Assembly: GCF_038405225.1 (NCBI RefSeq)
Contig: NZ_CP151657.1
Coordinates: 3,658,001-3,722,000 of the forward strand
DNA from: Arthrobacter citreus
GTDB taxonomy: Bacteria; Actinomycetota; Actinomycetes; Actinomycetales; Micrococcaceae
Reading direction: 5' to 3'
DNA: 64,000 bases
Below the pieces are notes generated by a model. It was not told the DNA's origin. It saw nothing but the letters and a program-made list of their open reading frames with translations, and did not search any database. This document shows positions 23,878 to 32,414 of this stretch, piece after piece (position 1 is the stretch's first letter; every line of letters begins with the position of its first letter). The position numbers were made by a program, and so were the translations under genes.

Positions 23878-25182
23878 TTAGCCGGCCTTGATCATTGAGG
23901 AGATCTCCTGGGTCATTTGCTCCGTTGCTTCCTCCGGCGTCAGCTTCTCGAACAGGACCTCGGAGACATAGCGCAGGATGACATCCTGGACGCCGCCGGC
24001 GCCCACCGGCGACGGTTTGGGCGCATCCGCCACCTCCGGACGGATTTCATCCAGGAAGGCCACCACGGTCTGGTCCGATTCGCTCAGCTCCGGCTTGATG
24101 GCTTCGGCCATGTCCGGGTTGACGGGAACGCCGCGGTCCACGAGCATCTGCTTGGCCGCCTCCTCGTTGTTGGCGAGGTAATTCACGAAGGTTGCGGCAG
24201 CCGCCGGGTCACTGGCCTTGGCTGAAACGGACCAGTACATGGAGGCTTTGAAATACATGCCGTTATCCTCGGCATTGCCGGTGGCCGACGGCGCCCGCAG
24301 CATGCGCACGTTGGCGTCCGTCGCCGTGCGGAGGGCGGACAGCTGGTTGGACCAGTACCAGCCCATGGCCGCCTTGTTGGTGGCAAAGGCCTCGGCTTCG
24401 AACGTTCCCGCAATGCTCTCGGAGTATTGGGCTGCCGTGGGGCCTTTCGCTACGTCACGCACGTCAAGGAGGTGCTGGAACCATGAGGTGACGTTCTCGT
24501 TGCTGTAGCCAACCTCGCCGGCTTCCTCGTTGTAGAGGGACTCACCCTGCTGGCGCAGCCAGATGCGCAGATCCACGTCCAACGCGCCGTAGTCGGTGCC
24601 GGCGACGCCGTCGAGCTTGGAGCTGATGGCTGCGGACGTCTTGTAGTAGTCATCCCAGGTCCAGGTGGTGTCGTCCGGGATGTCCACGCCGGCCTGTGCA
24701 AAGAGGTCCTCATTAACCATGACCGTGTAGGCGTTCTGTCCGGTGCTCAGGCCGTACAGCCCGTCCTCGAACTCGCCCAGGGCCAGTGCGGAGTCATCGA
24801 ACTTGGACAGGTCCAGGCCCTCCATGGTGGTGAGGTCCGCCAGAGCGCCGCGGCCGGCATACTCCTGCAGGTACTTTTCATCCATGGTGATGACATCCGG
24901 GGAATCGCCGCCGGCCGTGGTGGTGGCCAGCTTGTCCCAGTATCCGCTGAAGTCGCTGTAGTCGCCCTTGACCGTGATGTCCTCGTTGGCTGCCATGAAG
25001 GAGTCCATGATGGCCCCGTTGGTCTTATGCCGGGGATCGGATCCCCACCAGGAGAAGGTGATGTTGCCGTCGCCCTCGGCAGCGTCGCCGCTGCTGCTGC
25101 CGCAGGCGCCCAGCGTCAGCCCCAGGGCCATTGCCATGCCGGCGGCCGTCACGGCGCGGGACTTTCGGGAAAGCTTCTTCAT
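23878..25182 (-). CDS. Sugar ABC transporter substrate-binding lipoprotein, copy 2
   Basis: 434 residues. The N-terminus KKLSRKSRAVTAAGMAMALG leads into lipobox LGAC, so it is a lipoprotein held on the outer face of the membrane. The mature part is a family-1 (MalE/UgpB-like) sugar-binding protein: ITFSWWGSDPRHKTNGAIMD, DAFF-type hinge TWTWDDYYKTSAAIS, and a conserved C-terminal helix. By eye it is about 85 percent identical over its whole length to the gene immediately upstream, so the two arose by recent tandem duplication. It should deliver the island's sugar to the permease pair. Confidence 0.93.
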   Translation of the reverse strand: MKKLSRKSRAVTAAGMAMALGLTLGACGSSSGDAAEGDGNITFSWWGSDPRHKTNGAIMDSFMAANEDITVKGDYSDFSGYWDKLATTTAGGDSPDVITMDEKYLQEYAGRGALADLTTMEGLDLSKFDDSALALGEFEDGLYGLSTGQNAYTVMVNEDLFAQAGVDIPDDTTWTWDDYYKTSAAISSKLDGVAGTDYGALDVDLRIWLRQQGESLYNEEAGEVGYSNENVTSWFQHLLDVRDVAKGPTAAQYSESIAGTFEAEAFATNKAAMGWYWSNQLSALRTATDANVRMLRAPSATGNAEDNGMYFKASMYWSVSAKASDPAAAATFVNYLANNEEAAKQMLVDRGVPVNPDMAEAIKPELSESDQTVVAFLDEIRPEVADAPKPSPVGAGGVQDVILRYVSEVLFEKLTPEEATEQMTQEISSMIKAG

Positions 25183-25225
25183 TGAATTCTTCCTTTGACT
25201 TCGTCATGGGACCGGGTGTGAAAAA

Positions 25226-25265
25226 GGGGAGTCCCCGGACCGGGCAAACGGTCCGGGAACTCCCC
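25226..25265 (-). terminator. Intrinsic terminator or attenuator between the duplicated binding-protein genes
   Basis: GGGGAGTTCCCGGACCG pairs with CGGTCCGGGGACTCCCC (one mismatch) around a short loop; on the reverse strand a run of T follows. This is a proper Rho-independent structure 48 bp after copy 1 and 43 bp before copy 2, so copy 2 is probably made at a lower level or from read-through. Confidence 0.75.
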
Positions 25266-25313
25266 TCAAACCCGAAGGTTTTGCCGGCCAGGGAGCCCTG
25301 GCCGAAGGGGTTC

Positions 25314-26621
25314 CTAGCCGGCCTTGATCATTCCGGCAATTTCGTTGGTCATCTGCTCCGTGGCTTCCTCGGGAGTCATCGTGTCGAAGAGGACATTGGA
25401 GACGTAGCGCTTGACGACGTCCTGGACGCCGCCTGCGCCCACGGGTGAGGGCTTGGGCGCATCCGCCATGTCCGGACGGATTTCATCCAGGAAGGCCACC
25501 ACGGTCTGGTCCGATTCGCTCAGCTCCGGCTTGATGGCTTCGGCCATGTCCGGGTTGACCGGAACACCACGGTCCACCAGCATCTTCTTTGCTGCGTCCT
25601 CGTTGTTGGCGAGGTAATTCACGAAGGTCGCGGCAGCTTCCGGATCGCTGGCCTTGGCCGAAACGGACCAGTACATGGATGCCTTGTAGTACATGCCGTT
25701 GTCCTCAGCCTTGCCGGAGTCCGACGGCGCGCGGAGCATGCTGATGTTGGAACCGGACGCGGTGCGCAGGGCGGACAGCTGGTTGGACCAGTACCAGCCC
25801 ATGGCCGCCTTGTTGGTCGGCACTGCGCCGGCTTCGAAGGTGCCGGAGATGCCTTCCGTATATTCCGCGGCGCTGGGGCCCTTGGCGACGTCGCGCACAT
25901 CGAGCAGGTGCTGGAACCATGACTCGACGTTCTCGTTGCTGTAGCCAACCTCGCCGGCTTCCTCGTTGTAGAGGGACTCACCCTGCTGGCGCAGCCAGAC
26001 GCGCAGATCCACGTCCTGGGCGCCGTAATCGGTGCCGGCGACGCCGTCGAGCTTGGAGCTGATCTCGGCGGAAATCTTGTAGTAGTCGTCCCAGGTCCAC
26101 GTGGTGTCGTCCGGGATCTCCACGCCTGCCTGCTTGAAAAGATCCTCATTGATCATGACCACGTAGGCGTTCTGTCCGGTGCTCAGGCCGTACAGCCCGT
26201 CCTCGAACTCACCCAGGGCCAGCGAGGCGTCGTCAAACTTGGACAGGTCCAGGCCGTCCATGGCGGAGAGGTCCGCCAGCGCACCGCGGCCGGCATACTC
26301 CTGCAGGTACTTTTCATCCATGGTGATGACGTCGGGAGCGTCGCCGCCGGCCGTGGTGGTGGCCAGCTTGTCCCAGTATCCGCTGAAGTCGCTGTAATCG
26401 CCCTTGACCGTGATGCCCTCGTTGGCTGCCATGAAGGACTCCATGATGGCCTCATTGGCTTTGTGCCGCGGATCGGATCCCCACCAGGAGAAGGTGATGT
26501 TGCCGTCGCCCTCGGCGGCGGCGTCGCCGCTGTTGCTGCCGCAGGCGCCCAGAGTCAGGCCCAGGGTAATTGCCAGTCCGGCTGCCGTGGCGGCTCGCGA
26601 ACGTCGTGAAAGTTTCATCAT
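25314..26621 (-). CDS. Sugar ABC transporter substrate-binding lipoprotein, copy 1
   Basis: 435 residues with a signal sequence ending in lipobox LGAC (TLGLTLGACGSN), then a MalE/UgpB-like solute-binding domain nearly the same as the downstream copy (shared GDYSDFSGYWDKLATTTAGG, WFQHLLDVRDVAKGP, AAMGWYWSNQLSALRTA). Differences cluster in a few loops, for example around residues 255-300 (SAAEYTEGISGTFEAGAVPT against TAAQYSESIAGTFEAEAFAT), and could tune ligand choice. It follows malG-type permease in the usual order with 93 bp between. AGGAAG precedes ATG 26621. Confidence 0.94.
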   Translation of the reverse strand: MMKLSRRSRAATAAGLAITLGLTLGACGSNSGDAAAEGDGNITFSWWGSDPRHKANEAIMESFMAANEGITVKGDYSDFSGYWDKLATTTAGGDAPDVITMDEKYLQEYAGRGALADLSAMDGLDLSKFDDASLALGEFEDGLYGLSTGQNAYVVMINEDLFKQAGVEIPDDTTWTWDDYYKISAEISSKLDGVAGTDYGAQDVDLRVWLRQQGESLYNEEAGEVGYSNENVESWFQHLLDVRDVAKGPSAAEYTEGISGTFEAGAVPTNKAAMGWYWSNQLSALRTASGSNISMLRAPSDSGKAEDNGMYYKASMYWSVSAKASDPEAAATFVNYLANNEDAAKKMLVDRGVPVNPDMAEAIKPELSESDQTVVAFLDEIRPDMADAPKPSPVGAGGVQDVVKRYVSNVLFDTMTPEEATEQMTNEIAGMIKAG

Positions 26622-26714
26622 TGAATGCTTCCTGTCGGATGGGGAGGTGCGGTCGGTGATGGACGGTTTCGCCGAACAACTTTCCGGCTGGTGGTGCGGT
26701 TACTCGTGGTGCGT

Positions 26715-27641
26715 TTACTTGCCGCCGGTGGTGGCGATGCCCTTGACCAGGTACTTCTGTCCGAAGAGGAAGACCAGGAAGACGGGCAGGAGGGAGACAA
26801 TCGACATGGCAAACATGGATCCCCATGAAGACGTGGCCGTTGAGTCGTTGAAGGAGCGCAGCGCCACCGGAACCGTGTACATGTCCGGATCCGTCAGGAA
26901 GATCAGCTGGCTGAAGAAGTCGTTCCAGGTCCAGATGAAGGTGAAGATGGCCGTGGTGGCCAGGGCGGGCATCATCAGGGGCAGGATGATCTTCGTGAAG
27001 ATCCGCACGTGGCCGCAGCCGTCAATGCGCGCCGCCTCGTCCAATTCCCGGGGCAGGCCGCGGATGAACTGGACCATGAGGAACACGAAGAACGCGTCGG
27101 TGGCCAGGAGCTTGGGCAGGATCAGCGGAATGAAGGTGTTCACCCAGCCGAGCTGAGAGAAAATGATGTACTGCGGAACGATCACCACATGGATCGGCAG
27201 CATCACCGTCATGAGCATGATCGCAAAAAGCAGGTTGCGCTTGCGGAACCGAAGGCGGGCGAAGGCATAGGCGGCCATGGAGCAGGAGATCAGGTTGCCG
27301 GCAATGGATCCGAACACGATGATCAGCGAGTTCATCATGTAATGGCCGAAGGGGGAGCGCAACGCGTTCCAGCCCTCCGTGTAGTTGGAGAATTCGAACG
27401 TGGTCAGCAGCAGGCCCGACTGCCGGAAGATTTCGTTGTTGGGCCGCAGGGAGCTGACAAGCATCCACAGCAGCGGGTACAGCATTATCAGGCCGAAGAC
27501 AATCAGCACGATGTGCTTGAGGAGGCGTGAACCGCTGCCCTTGCGGTTGCGGTTACGGGGAGTGGCGCGGCGTGCGGGGCGGAGTCCGGTGGCTGCACCG
27601 GGGGGAACTGCTGTGGCCGCGGCTTCTGTGTTAGTCGTCAT
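26715..27641 (-). CDS. Sugar ABC transporter permease (MalG/AraQ type)
   Basis: 308 residues with six membrane helices after a basic N-terminus. The conserved EAA loop near the C-terminal third (RELDEAARIDGCGHVRIFTKIILPLMMP) is the docking site for the ATPase and identifies a carbohydrate uptake-1 permease. The start overlaps the end of the first permease gene by 11 bp. No ATP-binding subunit is encoded anywhere in this region; in actinobacteria such importers usually borrow a shared MsiK/UgpC-type ATPase encoded elsewhere. Confidence 0.95.
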   Translation of the reverse strand: MTTNTEAAATAVPPGAATGLRPARRATPRNRNRKGSGSRLLKHIVLIVFGLIMLYPLLWMLVSSLRPNNEIFRQSGLLLTTFEFSNYTEGWNALRSPFGHYMMNSLIIVFGSIAGNLISCSMAAYAFARLRFRKRNLLFAIMLMTVMLPIHVVIVPQYIIFSQLGWVNTFIPLILPKLLATDAFFVFLMVQFIRGLPRELDEAARIDGCGHVRIFTKIILPLMMPALATTAIFTFIWTWNDFFSQLIFLTDPDMYTVPVALRSFNDSTATSSWGSMFAMSIVSLLPVFLVFLFGQKYLVKGIATTGGK

Positions 27642-28575
27642 AGAACACCCAGAACTTCGAAGCCATGAAGTTGATCAGCGTGAAGATGGCGATGATCACC
27701 AGCAGGAGCCAGGCCATGGCGGACGCATAGCCCATGTCGAAGTTTCCGAAGCCTTTCTGGTAGAGGTACAGCGTGTAGAACATGGTGGAGTCGGCGGGGC
27801 CCCCGGTTCCGCCCGAGACCACGAAGGCCTGGGTGAAGGACTGGAAGGCGCCGATGATCTGCAGCACCAGGTTGAAGAAGATGATCGGTGTCAGCAGGGG
27901 GATCGTGATGGTCCACAGCTGGCGGAGCTTGGAGGCGCCGTCCATGGACGCGGCCTCGTAGTACATGACCGGAATTTGGCGCAGCCCGGCGAGGAAGATG
28001 ATCATGGGAGCGCCGAAGGTCCAGATGTTGAGGATCATCAGGGTGCCCAGAGCGGTGGACGGGTCTGAAATCCAGCCCTGGCCCTGGATTCCGAAGAACC
28101 CGAGGACCTGGTTGATCAGGCCCTCGGTGCCGAAGATCTGGCGCCACAGAACGGCGATGGCTACCGAGCCGCCCAGCAGGGACGGCAGGTAGTAGATGGA
28201 GCGGTACAGGTTCATGCCGCGGAGCCCGCGGTCCAGAACCAGTGCCAGGACCAGGGCTGCCAGCAACTGGAGAGGGACGGAGATAAACACGAACAGGAAT
28301 GTCACCTTGAGCGAGTTCAGCAGCCGTGCATCGTCCATCATGCGGGTGAAGTTCTCCAGGCCGGTCCATTGCGGCGGCTGGAGCATGTTGTAGTCAGTGA
28401 AGGACAAATACAGCGAAGCCGCCATGGGGCCAATGGTGATGGCCACCAGGCCCACGATCCACGGGCTCAGGAACAGGAAGCCTGCCCGCTCCTCCTGCTT
28501 TTCGGCCCGGGTCAGCTTGCGTTTGACAGTACCTTTGGATCGTTTCAGGCTGGATAGCTCACTCAGTACCGACAT
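27631..28575 (-). CDS. Sugar ABC transporter permease (MalF/UgpA type)
   Basis: 314 residues, six helices, cytoplasmic basic N-terminus (KRSKGTVKRKLTRAEKQEE). The EAA loop YYEAASMDGASKLRQLWTIT is followed by IPLLTPIIFFN. It is the first gene of the importer operon and pairs with the overlapping second permease. AAAGGA six bases before ATG 28575 is a good ribosome site. A LacI-type operator lies 128 bp upstream. The downstream operon order is permease, permease, binding protein 1, binding protein 2, esterase, fused oxidoreductase, M24 protein. Confidence 0.95.
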   Translation of the reverse strand: MSVLSELSSLKRSKGTVKRKLTRAEKQEERAGFLFLSPWIVGLVAITIGPMAASLYLSFTDYNMLQPPQWTGLENFTRMMDDARLLNSLKVTFLFVFISVPLQLLAALVLALVLDRGLRGMNLYRSIYYLPSLLGGSVAIAVLWRQIFGTEGLINQVLGFFGIQGQGWISDPSTALGTLMILNIWTFGAPMIIFLAGLRQIPVMYYEAASMDGASKLRQLWTITIPLLTPIIFFNLVLQIIGAFQSFTQAFVVSGGTGGPADSTMFYTLYLYQKGFGNFDMGYASAMAWLLLVIIAIFTLINFMASKFWVFYDD

Positions 28576-28703
28576 GGCTGTCCTTTACTGCCGGTACGCT
28601 GCCGGGCCTCGCGGGGAACCGCATCGTTGCGGAAGGGCACGGGTTGCATTCCGTTTCTCCGTTTCTCGTAGGGCGTCTGCTCCGAACTCCTGAGAGCATA
28701 CGT

Positions 28704-28719
28704 GAGAAAGCGGTTTCCC
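28704..28719 (-). promoter_or_regulatory. LacI-type operator ahead of the ABC importer operon
   Basis: GAGAAAGCGGTTTCCC, centred on CG, lies between the LacI gene and the first permease gene, 129-144 bp before the permease start. It differs from the site inside the esterase gene at one base and from the 15648 site at two. Confidence 0.75.
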
Positions 28720-28809
28720 GAAACCCCTCTTTGTGCACTGCGTCACATCGGCTGCGCTGCGTGTCATGTTGGCGAACGGCTGCGGATTCCTCCGGCAGCC
28801 CCGCCGCGG

Positions 28810-29883
28810 TTAGGACGTTTCGGTGCTGTGGCGCAGGATGATGTGCCCCTGGGCCACGAAAGGATCCTGTGGCGGGTCCTCGGCCAGGACCCGGGCCACG
28901 GCCTCGCTGCCGAGGCTCGAGAGCGGCAGCTGCGCCGTCGTCAGGGCCGGGGTGAAGTCGCGCAGCGTCTCGATATCGTCAAAACCCGCCACTGCAACAT
29001 CCTCGGGAATGCGCAGTCCGTGTTCCCGCAGGCCAGCGATCGCTCCGATCGCCATCACATCGCTGGCTGCGAAGACACAGACGGCCGGCCCGTCGCCGGC
29101 GCCGGTCCGGGCGGAGGGCGTTCCGGAGTTCAGATCCTCTGCCAGCGTGACCGCGGCGTCGTATCCGCCGTCACGGTTGAACCCGGTGCGGCGCACCTCT
29201 GCGGGATCCAGTCCGGCTTGCTTCAACCCTTCCTGGAAGCCGGCCAGGCGTTCATCGGATGTCACCAGGCCCTCGGGTCCGGCCAGAATCAGGAAGCGGC
29301 GATGGCCGGCACAGGCAAGATCTGCGGCGAGTTGAAGGCTCAGCTGCCGGTTGGGCACTGGGACGGTATGGAAGCCGTCGTCGGGCACCGAGCCCACCAC
29401 CGGCTGCCCGATCACCGCCACCTTGCCGCCGTTGGCCTTATAGCGCCGCAGTTCGGTGAGCAGCAGTTCATTTTCGCCGGCGGCCTTCTCGGTGTCGGTG
29501 CGGGTGCCGGCAATGACAATGGCATCGGCACGCCGTGCGGCAAAGGTGGCGACGGCGCGGCGCTCGCTGGCGGGCCCGCCGCCGGTGCTGGCCAGCAGGA
29601 CCACCTTCTGCTGATCCTGGACGGACCCCTGGACCCCGCGCGCAATCGTGGAGAAGTAGGGGTCGCTGATGTCGTGCAGGATCAGCCCCAGCATCCCGCT
29701 GTTTTTCTTGGCCAGGCCCTGGGCCTGTGCATTGGCGATGTAGCCGAGTTCCGCCGCGGAGGCTTTGACCCGTTCGGAGATTGCATCGCCGGGGCGGCGG
29801 CTGGAGCCGTTGAGAACCCGTGATGCGGTGGCCAGGGAAACCCCGGCATGGCGGGCTACTTCATACAAGGTGCAAGCGGGCAC
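28810..29883 (-). CDS. LacI family transcriptional regulator (island regulator 2)
   Basis: 357 residues from GTG 29883, chosen because GGAGG sits five bases before it; an earlier in-frame ATG at 29910 lacks a site. The helix-turn-helix is TLYEVARHAGVSLATASRVLNG (about 5-26), followed by the hinge (AELGYIANAQAQGLAKKNSG) and an effector domain with RVLILAG-like strands typical of sugar responders. It sits between the importer operon and the divergent oxidoreductase-DUF993 operon, both of which have matching operators, so it probably controls both directions. Confidence 0.93.
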   Translation of the reverse strand: MPACTLYEVARHAGVSLATASRVLNGSSRRPGDAISERVKASAAELGYIANAQAQGLAKKNSGMLGLILHDISDPYFSTIARGVQGSVQDQQKVVLLASTGGGPASERRAVATFAARRADAIVIAGTRTDTEKAAGENELLLTELRRYKANGGKVAVIGQPVVGSVPDDGFHTVPVPNRQLSLQLAADLACAGHRRFLILAGPEGLVTSDERLAGFQEGLKQAGLDPAEVRRTGFNRDGGYDAAVTLAEDLNSGTPSARTGAGDGPAVCVFAASDVMAIGAIAGLREHGLRIPEDVAVAGFDDIETLRDFTPALTTAQLPLSSLGSEAVARVLAEDPPQDPFVAQGHIILRHSTETS

Positions 29884-29972
29884 GGTTCCTCCACGGTAGT
29901 CAGACGGCAATTATGGCACCCCCTGGAAAGTGCTTGCCAGAACCCGCAAGCTGGGGCAGGATGGGACCTGTC

Positions 29973-29988
29973 CGGAATGCGCTTTCCC
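29973..29988 (+). promoter_or_regulatory. LacI-type operator ahead of the oxidoreductase-DUF993 operon
   Basis: CGGAATGCGCTTTCCC (reverse complement begins GGGAAAGCG) is a palindrome with central CG and one mismatch in its inner 14 bases, 34-49 bp before ATG 30022. A weaker relative, TGGAAAGTGCTTGCCA at 29924-29939, lies nearer the divergent LacI gene and may serve autoregulation. Confidence 0.65.
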
Positions 29989-30021
29989 GCATTTCCCCAC
30001 CAGTCAATGGAGACCGACCCC

Positions 30022-31200
30022 ATGGAGAACACCCCCGCCAAGCCCCGGACCATCCGGATTGCCATGAACGGCATCACCGGACGGATGGGCTACCGCCAGC
30101 ACCTGCTGCGCTCGATCCTGCCCATCGTCGAAGCCGGAGGCTTCCTGCTGGAAGACGGCACGCGGGTTCAGGTGGAGCCCATCCTGGTGGGCCGCAACGA
30201 AGCCAAGCTCCGCGAACTGGCCGAAAAGCACAAGGTTTCGGAATGGACCACGGATCTGGACGCCGTAATCGCCGATCCCACCGTCGACGTCGTTTTTGAT
30301 GCTTCGATGACCAACCTCCGCGCCGCCACGCTGAAGAAGGCCATGCTCGCGGGCAAGCACATCTTCACGGAAAAGCCCACGGCGGAGACCCTGGAGGAGG
30401 CCATCGAACTGGCCCGCATCGGCCGCGAAACCGGGGTTACGGCAGGCGTTGTGCATGACAAGCTGTACCTGCCGGGGCTGGTCAAGCTCCGCCGCCTGGT
30501 TGACGAAGGGTTCTTTGGACGCATCCTCTCCATCCGCGGCGAATTCGGCTACTGGGTTTTTGAGGGCGACCACCAGGCGGCCCAGCGCCCGTCCTGGAAC
30601 TACCGCAAGGAGGACGGCGGCGGCATGGCCACTGACATGTTCTGCCACTGGAGCTACGTGCTCGAAGGCATCATTGGCAAGGTCCGCACGGTCAATGCCA
30701 AGACGGTCACCCACATTCCCACCCGCTGGGACGAGGACAGCCACGAATACGCTGCAACGGCAGACGACGCCGCCTACGGCATCTTTGAACTGGAAACCCC
30801 GGCCGGGGATCCCGTGGTTGGCCAGATCAATTCCTCCTGGGCCGTGCGCGTGTACCGCGATGAGCTGGTGGAGTTCCAGGTGGACGGCACGCACGGATCC
30901 GCCGTTGCCGGGCTGAACAAGTGCGTGTCCCAGCACCGGGTCAACACGCCCAAGCCCGTATGGAACCCGGACCTGCCGGTCACCGAATCCTTCCGCAGTC
31001 AGTGGCAGGAAGTGCCCGCCAACGCGGAACTGGACAACGGATTCAAGCTGCAGTGGGAAGAATTCCTGCGCGACGTCGTCGCCGGCCGGGAGCACCGCTT
31101 TGGCCTGCTGTCCGCGGCCCGCGGCGTGCAGCTGGCCGAACTTGGCCTGCAGTCCTCCGCGGAGCGGCGCACCCTGGACATCGAGGAGATCACCCTCTGA
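30022..31200 (+). CDS. Gfo/Idh/MocA family oxidoreductase
   Basis: 392 residues. RIAMNGITGRMGYRQHLLRS is an unusual cofactor strand (NGxTGRMGY instead of GxGxxG), and HIFTEKPTAETLEEA holds the catalytic lysine motif. HDKLYLPGLVKLRRL and FCHWSYVLEG belong to the substrate domain. ATG 30022 is chosen over 30007 because GGAG lies nine bases before it. It is the first gene of a coupled three-gene operon (ATG of the next gene overlaps the TGA). With the DUF993 and TIM-barrel partners this arrangement suggests oxidation of a sugar followed by carbon-bond cleavage or isomerisation. Confidence 0.9.
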   Translation: MENTPAKPRTIRIAMNGITGRMGYRQHLLRSILPIVEAGGFLLEDGTRVQVEPILVGRNEAKLRELAEKHKVSEWTTDLDAVIADPTVDVVFDASMTNLRAATLKKAMLAGKHIFTEKPTAETLEEAIELARIGRETGVTAGVVHDKLYLPGLVKLRRLVDEGFFGRILSIRGEFGYWVFEGDHQAAQRPSWNYRKEDGGGMATDMFCHWSYVLEGIIGKVRTVNAKTVTHIPTRWDEDSHEYAATADDAAYGIFELETPAGDPVVGQINSSWAVRVYRDELVEFQVDGTHGSAVAGLNKCVSQHRVNTPKPVWNPDLPVTESFRSQWQEVPANAELDNGFKLQWEEFLRDVVAGREHRFGLLSAARGVQLAELGLQSSAERRTLDIEEITL

Positions 31201-32414
31201 TGGCAGAGCTAACGCTGCCCGCCGACGACGGCGGCACCCGTGCGTACACCACCGCGCCGGCCATGGTGTGGAACCGCCCGACGGCGCCGCTTCAGGCCCG
31301 CCGCGCTTATGCCGCCGCGCACGTCATTCCACGGACCACCGGAAACAATGTTCCCGGCGCACCCGCGGACATGGACTGGGATGCGACGCTGGGCTACCGG
31401 CACGAACTGTGGTCCTACGGACTGGGCGTCGCCGACGCAATGGACACCGCACAGCGCGGGATGGGCCTGGACTGGGCCGCGACCCAGGAACTGATCAAGC
31501 GCTCCGCCGCCGAGGCTGCGTCAGTGGCAGCCTCGGGTGCTCCCGCCGTCGCGGGCAAAACGGTCCGTGACCTGATTGCGGCCGGAGCCGGTACCGATCA
31601 CCTGGACCTGGCCGCGCTGCCCTCGGGACGGGCCGGCGTGGATGCCGTCCTGGCCGCATACCGCGAACAGATTTCAGTGGTTGAGGGTTCCGGCGCCAAG
31701 GTCATCCTGATGGCCTCGCGCGCCCTGGCCCGGGTGGCGTCCGGGCCGGAGGATTACCTCCGGGTGTACTCCACCCTGCTGGATGAGGTCAGCGAACCGG
31801 TCATCCTGCACTGGCTGGGCGACATGTTTGACCCGGCGCTTGCCGGTTACTGGGGCGGGGCTGACGTGGACGCCGCCACTGCCACCTTCCGGGAGCTGAT
31901 CGAAGGGTCCGCGGCGAAGGTTGACGGCGTGAAGGTGTCGCTGCTGGATGCCGCCCATGAGAAGGCACTGCGCGCGGCGCTGCCCGAAGGAGTCCGCCTG
32001 TACACCGGAGATGACTTCAACTATCCGGAACTGATAGACGGCGACGGCACGCACTATTCCGACGCCCTGCTGGGGATTTTTGCGGCCATCTATCCCGCGG
32101 CGTCAGTGGCGCTGCAGAAGTACGACGCCGGCCGGCCGGCGGAGGCGCGGGCCATCCTGGACTCCACGCGGGAGCTTGGCCTGCACATCTTCAGCGCCCC
32201 CACGTTCTACTACAAGACCGGCATTGCCTTCATGTCCTGGCTCAACGGCCGGCAGCCCGGCTTCTCCATGGTGGGCGGGCTGCAGAACGGCCGGTCCGTC
32301 CCGCATTTGGTGCGGACCTTTGAGCTGGCGGACAAGGCGGGCCTGCTCGCCGATCCGGACCTCGCGGCGGCACGGATGCGTTCCTGGCTGAGCGTGAACG
32401 GAGTGGGAGCATGA
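31200..32414 (+). CDS. DUF993 family protein (aldolase-like TIM barrel)
   Basis: 404 residues matching the DUF993 family, which is distantly like dihydrodipicolinate-synthase-type aldolases. Supporting stretches are VILMASRALARVASGPEDY, EPVILHWLGDMFDPALAGYW, VDGVKVSLLDAAHEKALR (with a Lys where Schiff-base aldolases have theirs, an inference only), GDDFNYPELIDGDGTHYSDA and TFYYKTGIAFMSWLNG. No biochemical role is established that I know of. It overlaps the preceding oxidoreductase by one base and the following isomerase by four, so the three proteins must be made together. Confidence 0.88.
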   Translation: MAELTLPADDGGTRAYTTAPAMVWNRPTAPLQARRAYAAAHVIPRTTGNNVPGAPADMDWDATLGYRHELWSYGLGVADAMDTAQRGMGLDWAATQELIKRSAAEAASVAASGAPAVAGKTVRDLIAAGAGTDHLDLAALPSGRAGVDAVLAAYREQISVVEGSGAKVILMASRALARVASGPEDYLRVYSTLLDEVSEPVILHWLGDMFDPALAGYWGGADVDAATATFRELIEGSAAKVDGVKVSLLDAAHEKALRAALPEGVRLYTGDDFNYPELIDGDGTHYSDALLGIFAAIYPAASVALQKYDAGRPAEARAILDSTRELGLHIFSAPTFYYKTGIAFMSWLNGRQPGFSMVGGLQNGRSVPHLVRTFELADKAGLLADPDLAAARMRSWLSVNGVGA

